Of a DNA stretch of 64,000 nt, positions 56,854 to 64,000 are shown in pieces. This DNA comes from Cerasicoccus arenae. GTDB lineage: Bacteria > Verrucomicrobiota > Verrucomicrobiia > Opitutales > Cerasicoccaceae. The notes beneath the pieces were generated by a model. That model ran no database searches. It was given only the letters and a program-made list of their open reading frames with translations, and was not told the origin of the DNA. The DNA lies in NCBI RefSeq assembly GCF_014651635.1, contig NZ_BMXG01000001.1, forward strand, positions 292,517-356,516. Reading direction: 5' to 3'. A program made the translations under genes and the position numbers. Numbering within the stretch: position 1 is the stretch's first letter; each line of letters starts with the position of its first letter.

Positions 56854-57208
56854 CGGGTTTCCTCCTTTGCTCGGGCAGTGGGGTGTCGTATTGGCGTCGC
56901 CAGTGCGGCTGCATGAGCACGGCGTTGACCTGCTTGAGATCGACGGTTTTGGTCTGATCTCGCACGGCTTCGATTAGGGAGGCGATGCAGAGATTACGGG
57001 CGGCGCGCAGGACGCCTTCAGCGGCCTGAACAATGATGTTGAGCGCAGCATCGGAGAAGGTTGCGTGGGCGAGTCCGGCGTGATCGAGTTGGCCGAGAAT
57101 AAACTGCTGCATGTCATCGGGCGCGAGTGGTTGGAGCTCGCCGGACCAGGTGATGCGGCTGTTAATATCGGCGTTGACGGAGAGCTGGAGCTTGTCGCGC
57201 AGGCTGCC
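56840..57208 (-). pseudogene. C-terminal half of an ExeA/TniB-like AAA ATPase
   Basis: The minus-strand frame reads GSLRDKLQLSVNADINSRIT, then LQPLAPDDMQQFILGQLDHA, and AEGVLRAARNLCIASLIEAV, ending KQVNAVLMQPHW...RKPDAQQ. This is the C-terminal lid and sensor region of ExeA/TniB-like ATPases that accompany certain transposases. The Walker A/B half is missing. Just upstream the frame changes to an unrelated GKPRKVTPEQLLEAIEQ. So the gene is truncated by a rearrangement. Confidence 0.6.
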
Positions 57209-57323
57209 ATGACCTGTTCGATGGCTTCAAGGAGCTGCTCGGGCGTGACCTTGCGGGGCTTACCTACAGAAGAAACGACGAAAACGCTTCGCCCGAGGCT
57301 GCTCTTTTTTAAGGGACGACGAA

Positions 57324-58157
57324 TTATCCCGTCAGGTCTCGTGGATTCCCCCGGATCTTCAGTCTTGGCCGAGTAATCTGCGACTGCTCCAACTTACCGT
57401 TGCGGATAATTTCATAGCTTACTGGTGAGGCCCAATAGCCGCCAGCCAACAGCTTGCGAAGCCGGTAAATGCGCTTGGCCCGCTGAAGCTGCGCACGCGG
57501 AATCGTCACCCCTGCACGGGCGTCCTCGGTTGAGGTTTTGCCTTCGGTGCTACTCAGGTTGTCTCCGTGCCAGGCAAAAATGCCAATCGGCTCGCGGACC
57601 ACGCCTAATTTCGCGCCGAGTTCCAGCTGACGCCTGACCCAGAGGTGATCGGCAATCAAGCGGTAACTAGCATCATACGGATACCGTTCCCAGAGCGCCC
57701 GGCGATAGATAAACGAACAAGTCTGCACGGGCATGTGCCAATAGGCGTCGATCAACCGCGGGGTAATGACTTGCTTGAAAAGTTGTAAGAATACCCCTCG
57801 CCCGTTGACCATAACCGTTGGCCCAAGCACGGCATCGAGCTGGTCGCGCTCCAGCAGATCCAACGCCGCATTGACCCCGACGCGGTTGAGCTGCTCGTCC
57901 GTATTCAAGTGGATGATGACCTCGCCAGTCGCCCGAGCCGCCGCTTGGTTGAGCGCGTCGTACATGCCTTGGTCCCGACCCGAGCGCCAATCGACATCAG
58001 GCTGGCTCCGAAGGAAGTCCAACGTAGCATCCGTGCTCCCGCCATCGGCGACGATGTGCTCGTATTCTCGCCCCGCCAACGCATGGCGCACCGAGGCCAC
58101 GCAGTCCGGCAAAAAGCGGGCCGCGTTGTAGCAGGGCGTGATCACACTGACTTTCAC
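57324..58157 (-). CDS. Family 2 glycosyltransferase
   Basis: This ~277-aa GT-A enzyme starts at the GTG at 58157, preceded by GGGAG at ten nt and giving VKVSVITPCYNAARFLPDCV; the annotated frame extends 12 codons further upstream without support. Landmarks are HIVADGGSTDATLDFL, GEVIIHLNTDEQLN (the DxD-like metal motif replaced by NTDE), FIYRRALWERY and ADHLWVRRQLELGA. It resembles the WcaA/PGL-type transferases acting in exopolysaccharide or lipopolysaccharide synthesis. Its stop abuts the mobile-element debris, and cysH lies upstream on the same strand. Confidence 0.85.
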   Translation of the reverse strand: MKVSVITPCYNAARFLPDCVASVRHALAGREYEHIVADGGSTDATLDFLRSQPDVDWRSGRDQGMYDALNQAAARATGEVIIHLNTDEQLNRVGVNAALDLLERDQLDAVLGPTVMVNGRGVFLQLFKQVITPRLIDAYWHMPVQTCSFIYRRALWERYPYDASYRLIADHLWVRRQLELGAKLGVVREPIGIFAWHGDNLSSTEGKTSTEDARAGVTIPRAQLQRAKRIYRLRKLLAGGYWASPVSYEIIRNGKLEQSQITRPRLKIRGNPRDLTG

Positions 58158-58416
58158 GGCAATCGTTCTCCCAGAAAAATCCCCCGCGCACAAGCCCGCG
58201 CATTATCCGCAAACCACAGAAGGATTTTTAGCCACGGATGAACGTAGATTTTACGCAGATTCCGTCGGCCTATTATTATCGGCGAATTTTAGCGTTAATG
58301 CGTTGCATGGGCATACGCGCCCTCACCCCTTTCACCCATGCCCCAATTAGTCGAACCTGTCCCAAAGCCCCATCATTCGCGCAATGCTCGAATCTCTCGG
58401 TCCAGCGGGACGCTGG

Positions 58417-59136
58417 CTAGATCTGGAAGTCGGTGCGGTCGCTGACTTCGTGGAGGCCGCACTCGCGCTTCATGCCGTTGAAGCGAGTGTCTTCGGCGGT
58501 CATGCCCTCAAGCAGCTTAGAGGTGCTGTGGACATCGCCCACCGACACGTAGCCTTCGTCCCACAAGGGATGATAAGACAGGTTGTTGCCCGTCAAATAT
58601 TTGTAGATGTCGCGGTCAGACCAATCAATGATCGGGTAGGCCTTAAACATCTTGTTCTGCCGCTCCAACGGGCGCAAATGGGTGCGTGTGGAAGACTGCG
58701 CGCGCCGCAAACCACTCATCCAGCCCAACGCCTTCAACTCGATCAGCGCGCGATTCATGGGCTCCACTTTGTTTTCCAAATTATAGGCTTCAAGGGCCTC
58801 AATATCCTTCTCCCAACGCTTACCATAGAGTGCCTCTTGCCAGGCAGCCGTGCGCAGCGGGCTGTACACCTTGAGGTTGAGATTCAGGTCATTGGCCAGT
58901 TTATCCGCAAACTGGTAGGTCTCTGGAAACAAGTAGCCCGTATCGACAAAAACCACAGGGATACCCGGTGCCACGGCATTGGCCAAGTGCAGCAAGGCCG
59001 CCGACTGAACGCCAAAGCTGGTGCTCATCACGAGCTGCTCACCAAAACGCTCAAATGCCCATTCGATACGGGCATGAGCCGTGGCCGATTCCAAGCGCTG
59101 GTTAATCGCTTGCAAGTCTTCGAGTTCCTCTAACAT
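58417..59136 (-). CDS. cysH: Phosphoadenylyl-sulfate reductase (CysH, PAPS type)
   Basis: This 239-aa assimilatory reductase has [20 protein letters not shown] (the PP-loop-like phosphate motif), [36 protein letters not shown], and the C-terminal ECGLHEV with the catalytic Cys. There are no CC...CXXC iron-sulfur cysteines, so it is predicted to use PAPS rather than APS and to be thioredoxin-dependent. It makes sulfite for cysteine synthesis. It is divergent from cca; other sulfate genes are not in the window. Confidence 0.93.
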   Translation of the reverse strand: MLEELEDLQAINQRLESATAHARIEWAFERFGEQLVMSTSFGVQSAALLHLANAVAPGIPVVFVDTGYLFPETYQFADKLANDLNLNLKVYSPLRTAAWQEALYGKRWEKDIEALEAYNLENKVEPMNRALIELKALGWMSGLRRAQSSTRTHLRPLERQNKMFKAYPIIDWSDRDIYKYLTGNNLSYHPLWDEGYVSVGDVHSTSKLLEGMTAEDTRFNGMKRECGLHEVSDRTDFQI

Positions 59137-59231
59137 GCTGCTTCTGTCGTCCGAAATGAGTCTTCCTTACTAAATTAGGTAAATTACTAAAGATAAACTT
59201 TCCGCTGCTGTCAATTGCGGACCGTGTTTCT

Positions 59232-60629
59232 ATGTCAGAAAACCAACTAAGCCCCCATCTAATCCCGCTCGATCACGAATCAGGCCGCGCCATTATAGCC
59301 ATTGCTCAGGATGTCGCAGCAGCGGGCGGGCGGGCATTGGTCGTGGGTGGTGCCGTGCGTGACGCTCTCCTTGGAGCCGTTTCCAAGGATCTCGATTTGG
59401 AGGTCTTTGGTGTGCCCGCAGACCAGTTGGAGGCGCTTTTGGCCGCCAAATACCGGATTGATCAGGTGGGCCGATCCTTCGGCGTATTCATCGTCAAAGG
59501 GCTGGGCATCGACGTAGCCCTCCCCCGCCGCGAACGCAAATCCGGCCAAGGGCACAAAGCTTTCACGGTCGAGGGCGATCCAGAAATGACCTTTGCCGAG
59601 GCCGCTGCCCGACGCGATTTCACGCTCAATGCCATTTCCTGGGACCCGCTCAACGGCGAAATCATTGACCCCGCTCACGGCCAACGCGACCTCGCCGAAG
59701 GCGTCTTGCGCCACGTCTCCCATCAGTTTGCCGAAGACCCCCTACGCGTCCTCCGGGCAATGCAATTTCTGGCGCGTTTTGAGCTGACCATCGCCCCGGA
59801 AACCCTCGCCCTCTGCCAGTCGATTGAGGCCGAAGACCTCCCGCGCGAACGCCTGTTCGAGGAGTGGTCCAAGTTGATTCTCAAGGGCAAAAAGCCATCA
59901 GTGGGGCTGCATTTCCTCCGTGACTGCGGATGGATTCGCTATTACCCAGAGCTGCTCGCCCTGCCCGACTGCCCACAAGACCCACAATGGCACCCCGAGG
60001 GCAACGTCTGGCTCCACACCCTGCATTGCATGGACGCCTTTGCCCGCGAGCGCATCGGCGACGATTGGGAAGACCTCGTGGTCGGGTTCGCCGTACTCCT
60101 GCACGACATTGGCAAGCCCGCCACCACCTTTACGGATGAAAATGGCCGCGTCCGCTCACCCGCGCACGATGTCGTCGGTCTGCCCATTGCCGAAACTTTT
60201 CTGCGTCGACTGACCGCCCATCGCGAGCTGATTGACCAAGTGCTGCCGCTCATCGAAACCCATATGCGGCCAGCCGATTTCTATAAAAATAACGCCTCTC
60301 ACGCCGCCATCCGCCGTTTGGCCAACCGCGTGGGCCGCATCGACCGCCTACTCCGCGTCGCCACCGCCGACATGGCTGGACGCCCGCCCAAAGCCGCTGA
60401 CTTCCCCGCCGGAGAATGGCTCCGCCAAAAGGCCGAAGAGCTGGCCGTCCAAGACAGCGTCCCCCGCCCACTCGTGCAGGGCCGCGATCTGATTGAACTC
60501 GGTCTGAAGCCCGGCAAATCCTTCAAGGCCATCCTCGACACCTGCTTCGAAGCCCAACTCGACGGCGAGTTCGCCACCTTGGAAGACGGCATTACCTTCG
60601 CCCGCAAAGTAATTGCCGGGGAGAATTAG
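59232..60629 (+). CDS. cca: CCA tRNA nucleotidyltransferase/poly(A) polymerase-family protein with HD domain
   Basis: This 465-aa class II nucleotidyltransferase adds or repairs the 3' CCA of tRNAs. It has the N-terminal catalytic block [28 protein letters not shown]-type strands, RRDFTLNAI, and the RNA-binding middle part. A C-terminal HD-type domain follows ([12 protein letters not shown], ending with a helical tail). It is divergent from cysH and 103 bp upstream of the pdhC gene. Membership in the CCA or PcnB branch cannot be separated by eye. Confidence 0.9.
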   Translation: MSENQLSPHLIPLDHESGRAIIAIAQDVAAAGGRALVVGGAVRDALLGAVSKDLDLEVFGVPADQLEALLAAKYRIDQVGRSFGVFIVKGLGIDVALPRRERKSGQGHKAFTVEGDPEMTFAEAAARRDFTLNAISWDPLNGEIIDPAHGQRDLAEGVLRHVSHQFAEDPLRVLRAMQFLARFELTIAPETLALCQSIEAEDLPRERLFEEWSKLILKGKKPSVGLHFLRDCGWIRYYPELLALPDCPQDPQWHPEGNVWLHTLHCMDAFARERIGDDWEDLVVGFAVLLHDIGKPATTFTDENGRVRSPAHDVVGLPIAETFLRRLTAHRELIDQVLPLIETHMRPADFYKNNASHAAIRRLANRVGRIDRLLRVATADMAGRPPKAADFPAGEWLRQKAEELAVQDSVPRPLVQGRDLIELGLKPGKSFKAILDTCFEAQLDGEFATLEDGITFARKVIAGEN

Positions 60630-60732
60630 CCGCCGTAGAACGCTTTTGCGCCATTGACAGGGGCGTGAGAGACGCCAAGTTATCTTTCAACTTTGCTCTG
60701 ATCCGCGAATTCATTTTTTAGATTACCACTTT

Positions 60733-62058
60733 ATGGCTGAAATCATCGATATGCCCAAGCTCTCCGACACCATGGAAGTCGGAACGATTGTCAATTGGCT
60801 CAAACAAGAAGGCGACGCCGTCTCCGTAGGCGACATCCTCTGCGAAGTCGAAACTGACAAGGCCACCATGGAACTTGAGAACCTCGTGACCGACGGGGTG
60901 ATCATTAAAATTTACACGCCAGCTGGCGGTGAAGCGCCCATTGGTGCCCCCATCTGCGCCATCGGTGAAAAAGGTGAAGCCGCCCCCGAGCCCAAAGCTC
61001 CCGCCAAGGCAGAAAAGCCCTTCGACGATGCGCCTAAAGAGCCCGCAGCCGACAAAGAAGTGAGCACCAACACCGGCAGTGCTGAAGGCCGTAAGCAAGA
61101 GCCTATCCAGTCCGTTGAAACGCCCGCCGCCACCGAAGACGATGGTAAGCGCGTGAAAATTTCCCCGCTGGCCCGCAAGCTTGCGGACTCCAAGGGCATC
61201 CCGATCAACTCCATCAAGGGCACCGGCCCCGGTGGTCGCATCACCAAGGCAGACGTGCTCGAGGCCGAGAAAAACGGCGTCTCAGCCCCTGCCGCCTCGC
61301 CTGCTCCATCTGCGCCAGCTCCTGCTGCTCCTGCTGCTCCTGCCGCAGGCTTGGAAGACAAGACGATCAAGGTCTCCAACATGCGCCGCGTCATTGCCCA
61401 GCGCCTGCTCCAGTCCAAGACCGAAGTCCCACACTTTTATCTGGAAACCGAAATCGACGCCACCGCACTCATTGCGATGCGCGCCGAGCTCAACGCCAGC
61501 CTCGCCGAGCTTTCGCCTGAACAGGGCGGCATCAAGTTCACGGTCAATGACTTCATCCTCAAAGCCAGCGCCGAAGCCCTTCGCCGCGTGCCTGCAGTCA
61601 ATGCCGCTTGGCAAGGCGACACGATCCAGCAATACGGTGCCGTGCATCTGGCATTCGGCGTCGCCCTCGAAGACGGCCTGCTGACACCCGTTATTCGCGA
61701 TGCCCACGCCAAGTCGCTCCGGCAAATTTCCGCTGAGGCCAAGTCCCTCATCAAGAAGGCACGCAGCAAGAAGCTGTCACCAGACGAGATGGCAGGCTCC
61801 ACCTTTACCGTGACCAACCTCGGCATGTATGGCGTCACTGGCTTCTACGGCATTATCAATATGCCCAACGCCGCAATCCTCTCCGTGGGTGCGACGATCA
61901 AGAAGCCTGTAGTTGGCCCCAACGGCGACATCATTGCAGGCGATCGCATGAGCGTCGGCATGGCTGGCGACCACCGCATCATCGATGGCGCAGTCGGCGC
62001 AGAATTTCTCATGGCACTCAAGGAAGTGCTCGAAAAACCCGCGCTCATGCTTGTCTAA
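60733..62058 (+). CDS. pdhC: Pyruvate dehydrogenase complex E2 (dihydrolipoamide acetyltransferase)
   Basis: This 441-aa protein has an N-terminal lipoyl domain with the lipoyl Lys in ETDKATMEL (~residue 41). An Ala/Pro-rich linker follows, then the E1/E3-binding peripheral domain (ISPLARKLADSKGIPINSI, near 140-175), another APA linker, and the catalytic acetyltransferase domain ending GDHRIIDGAVGAEFL with the His/Asp pair. It transfers the acetyl group from lipoamide to CoA. No E1 or E3 genes are adjacent; a 57-aa membrane protein follows on the same strand. Confidence 0.93.
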   Translation: MAEIIDMPKLSDTMEVGTIVNWLKQEGDAVSVGDILCEVETDKATMELENLVTDGVIIKIYTPAGGEAPIGAPICAIGEKGEAAPEPKAPAKAEKPFDDAPKEPAADKEVSTNTGSAEGRKQEPIQSVETPAATEDDGKRVKISPLARKLADSKGIPINSIKGTGPGGRITKADVLEAEKNGVSAPAASPAPSAPAPAAPAAPAAGLEDKTIKVSNMRRVIAQRLLQSKTEVPHFYLETEIDATALIAMRAELNASLAELSPEQGGIKFTVNDFILKASAEALRRVPAVNAAWQGDTIQQYGAVHLAFGVALEDGLLTPVIRDAHAKSLRQISAEAKSLIKKARSKKLSPDEMAGSTFTVTNLGMYGVTGFYGIINMPNAAILSVGATIKKPVVGPNGDIIAGDRMSVGMAGDHRIIDGAVGAEFLMALKEVLEKPALMLV

Positions 62059-62171
62059 GCAGACGCGGCGTGAATTGAAATCAAGGCAGCCCAAGTGAAC
62101 GCGTGAGAGACAAGGCCCAACTAGGCATTTTTGTTCTCTCATCAAGGCACAAAGGCCAGAAGTAACCATAA

Positions 62172-62345
62172 ATGGGTAATTACGGCATGGTCGGCGTTCT
62201 GGGCGGCGTTTTATTCGTCGCTGGCGTTGCCTTGATCTACAACCGCTGGGCCAACAACCGCGTCAATAAAGAGCATCGCAACGCCCGCTTCATGAAAGGC
62301 AGCATGCTCGGTCGTCGACCCTACGACGAAGACGAAGACGATTAA
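62172..62345 (+). CDS. Small 57-aa membrane protein
   Basis: One membrane helix (VGVLGGVLFVAGVALIYNRW) is followed by a basic stretch and an acidic DEDEDD tail. It starts 113 bp after pdhC, same strand. No family recognised; the composition is that of a real small protein. Confidence 0.6.
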   Translation: MGNYGMVGVLGGVLFVAGVALIYNRWANNRVNKEHRNARFMKGSMLGRRPYDEDEDD

Positions 62346-62371
62346 TAGCCGCCCCTCGTCCGCGTGACCAA

Positions 62372-62460
62372 CACGCTACTCTCCCAGGCCAACTTGCAAC
62401 GAATCCGCGCGAACAACACGTAACCCGTTCCAAGCTAGCACGCTACTCTCCCAAGCCAAC
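62372..62460. repeat. 22-bp direct repeat pair
   Basis: Two copies of a 22-bp unit (62372-62393 and 62439-62460) differ at one base; the unit begins CACGCTACTCTCCCA. They lie in the intergenic region after the 57-aa gene. No function is recognised. Confidence 0.7.
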
Positions 62461-62504
62461 ACGCAACCAATCAGTTGCCAAAATCACCGCAAGCGTTGCC
62501 TCAC

Positions 62505-62567
62505 ACTGATACTTTTATGCCCCTTTTTGGGCACAACTCAGCTCAAATGGGGCATAAAAGTATCAGT
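62505..62567. terminator. Strong hairpin between convergent genes
   Basis: A 19-bp perfect inverted repeat (ACTGATACTTTTATGCCCC and its complement) encloses a 25-nt spacer and is followed by T5 on the plus strand. It separates the pdhC/57-aa unit from the convergent FAD-dependent oxidoreductase gene. A terminator is the plain reading; the arms are unusually long. Confidence 0.7.
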
Positions 62568-62698
62568 TTTTGGGCGAGAGCGGAATTGCACCTAGGCACC
62601 CAAGCAATAGCCAAGCTTTCAAATCAGGCCCATAAAGCTCAATATTGATGCGCCTTGACGCGGCATGACCCTCACTTAATTCGCCAAGACAGCAACAA

Positions 62699-64000
62699 CT
62701 ACCCCCCCCTAAGCACCGCAGACGCATGACGCGCAAAATGCCCACGTAGGTCTTGCGCATACTCCTTGAGAATCGCTGCCCCACGCCCGTCAGGATCACC
62801 ACAGTGAAACAAACCACGCGCCACATGGATCTCGCGCAAAGCCAAGTTCCGGGCCTCTGTCTCAATCATGTCGTTGTTCGCCGTGACCCGCACGCTTTCT
62901 AGGCCTGTACGAGCATAACCACACATGCCAGGCAGCTCCAGAAGCCTTGTCAGGCGGGCTGCCGCAGCCGGGTTCGCCGAGCGCGCGTAGAGCGCCTCAC
63001 TCGCCATTCCAACCACCCGGAAATGCGAAAATTCCGACTCCGCTGTCAGGGTATCCATCTTCGCGAATAGGCAATCCCAAGCCCGCCCATCGCCACACGT
63101 CCCCAGCGCAACAATGAGGCTATCGAGCTCCGACATACTCATCCCAAATTGGCCCATGCCCTTGTAATTCCAACCAGCATCCCACGGACGCGCCTCAATC
63201 GTTTCCATGAGTTCATCCTGAGCGCAGTCATCGCCCATCAGGCCAAGTAATTGCGCGTAACGAAGGGACTGTGCGTCGCGAGAGCCGCCAAGAGCCGTAT
63301 ATGCCTTGCGAAGCAAAGGAAGGCTGCGTCCGCGCTCAAGCAGAATCAAGGCAACGCCGCCTGGCTCATTCCAGCCAGTGTTAATCTTCTCTGCGAGGAC
63401 ATCGTCCGAAACCGGGAAGGAGTCTTTGTCAGACAGCACACGCTCAGGCAGGCTGCCGATTTCAACCAAATGAGCCTGCACTTCACGCACGTCAATTTCA
63501 CGGAGCTTGCGGCCGGTTTTAGCGGAGAGCGCTGCCAAATAGCCTGCTGCATAGCCATGGTTTTGAACGTCGGGCTGCATCCGAATAACGGGCAAAGCAT
63601 CGCGGTGGGCACTCACGCCCAAACCTGTGGCCAGCACGCCTTCCAAGCCACGCGGAAGGAGGCAACGCAACGGCACGTCTGCCCAGAGCGCATCGTGGTT
63701 GGGGGGGATCACCATGAAGCTTGGATCGATGGTAAAACCGTGCGTATCGAAATTGGAAGTGGCCACGCAAATGGTGTCCGGGAAACGGCGCTCGTAAAGA
63801 AGGTCCACCGCCGATAGCGTATAGTCGCCCACAATTTGACGACGCTCACGGGAGTCCACCAGTTCGCCCGAATCGAAGTCTCCCTCAAATTTTAAACGTG
63901 AGCTAACAAAGAATGCCGTTGCATCGACAATGTCAGTGTCATCCGAAAATCCATGGTCCGAATTGTGGTATTCTCTACCGGGTTTGACGCCCGCTAGGCC
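62699..64000 (-). CDS. FAD-dependent oxidoreductase (PF12831-like), C-terminal part
   Basis: The frame is open to the right edge of the window (434 codons visible), so the start and the FAD-binding GxGxxG lie outside. The visible part has VDSRERRQIVGDYTLSAVDL, then VMIPPNH-type residues and the FAD-anchoring PRGLEGVLATGLGVSAHRDA, with QNHGYAAGYLAAL. An alpha-helical HEAT-like region follows to the stop. Proteins of this family are abundant in polysaccharide-degrading Verrucomicrobia, and some are tied to sugar metabolism; the substrate is unknown. A run of eight C (62701-62709) lies at the very 3' end, in the final Gly codons. Confidence 0.75.
   Translation of the reverse strand, partial: GLAGVKPGREYHNSDHGFSDDTDIVDATAFFVSSRLKFEGDFDSGELVDSRERRQIVGDYTLSAVDLLYERRFPDTICVATSNFDTHGFTIDPSFMVIPPNHDALWADVPLRCLLPRGLEGVLATGLGVSAHRDALPVIRMQPDVQNHGYAAGYLAALSAKTGRKLREIDVREVQAHLVEIGSLPERVLSDKDSFPVSDDVLAEKINTGWNEPGGVALILLERGRSLPLLRKAYTALGGSRDAQSLRYAQLLGLMGDDCAQDELMETIEARPWDAGWNYKGMGQFGMSMSELDSLIVALGTCGDGRAWDCLFAKMDTLTAESEFSHFRVVGMASEALYARSANPAAAARLTRLLELPGMCGYARTGLESVRVTANNDMIETEARNLALREIHVARGLFHCGDPDGRGAAILKEYAQDLRGHFARHASAVLRGG

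Overview
The window reads as a chromosome segment of a marine verrucomicrobium, most likely of the Opitutae (Puniceicoccales, Coraliomargarita/Lentimonas-like). This is inferred from the mixture of secreted beta-helix and LamG carbohydrate-active proteins, a very large PilX-like pseudopilin, NLGQLK-type repeats, oversized PstA/PstC permeases and generally weak Shine-Dalgarno sites. No rRNA is present, so the placement is not proven.

Layout. (1) 1-14.6 kb: a carbohydrate-utilisation region. It holds LamG-like and beta-helix (polysaccharide-lyase-like) exported proteins, a SASA/CE6-type esterase, a Gfo/Idh/MocA oxidoreductase, a LacI-family regulator, and a giant prepilin-like protein with an exported partner. 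Four copies of a 14-bp palindrome (TTTAAC-NN-GTTAAA type) lie upstream of three transcription units and look like the operators of that LacI protein. (2) 14.6-18.3 kb: a decayed IS5-type transposase end, three exported proteins of unknown function (one with YD-like repeats at its C-terminus), and tRNA-Ile(CAU). (3) 18.4-38 kb: housekeeping genes on the minus strand: dihydrouridine synthase, phoU-pstB-pstA-pstC-pstS, serS, a GNAT protein, a STAS protein, a tail-specific protease, glnE, an exported acetolactate decarboxylase, an exported Met-rich protein, a response regulator and a GspF/PilC protein. (4) 38.1-40.4 kb: tRNA-Gly(TCC) abutting a C-terminal integrase remnant (an island scar), tRNA-Arg(CCT) and degenerate ORFs. 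(5) 40.4-57.2 kb: the most unusual region, an Rhs polymorphic-toxin locus. Four exported or surface proteins (helical, YadA-head-like, Ig/TSP3 repeat, 2383-aa Rhs) run in one direction. The Rhs C-terminal HNH-like toxin is followed by a double-CXXC immunity protein. Further downstream are an orphan Rhs tip and a second orphan toxin/immunity pair bracketed by ~280-300 bp direct repeats. These repeats carry the 3' end and terminator of a transposon-like gene pair, and a DNA methylase remnant lies alongside. (6) 57.3-64 kb: GT2 glycosyltransferase, cysH, cca, pyruvate dehydrogenase E2, a 57-aa membrane protein, a strong hairpin, and the C-terminal part of an FAD-dependent oxidoreductase running off the end.

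The genes fall into three co-operating sets: the LacI-controlled glycan set, the phosphate-uptake operon, and the Rhs display/toxin reservoir. The last is the best candidate for an under-described system. Its parts are individually related to known families, but the four-gene surface set, the golvesin-like insert and the repeat-bracketed orphan cassette deserve direct comparison in related genomes.
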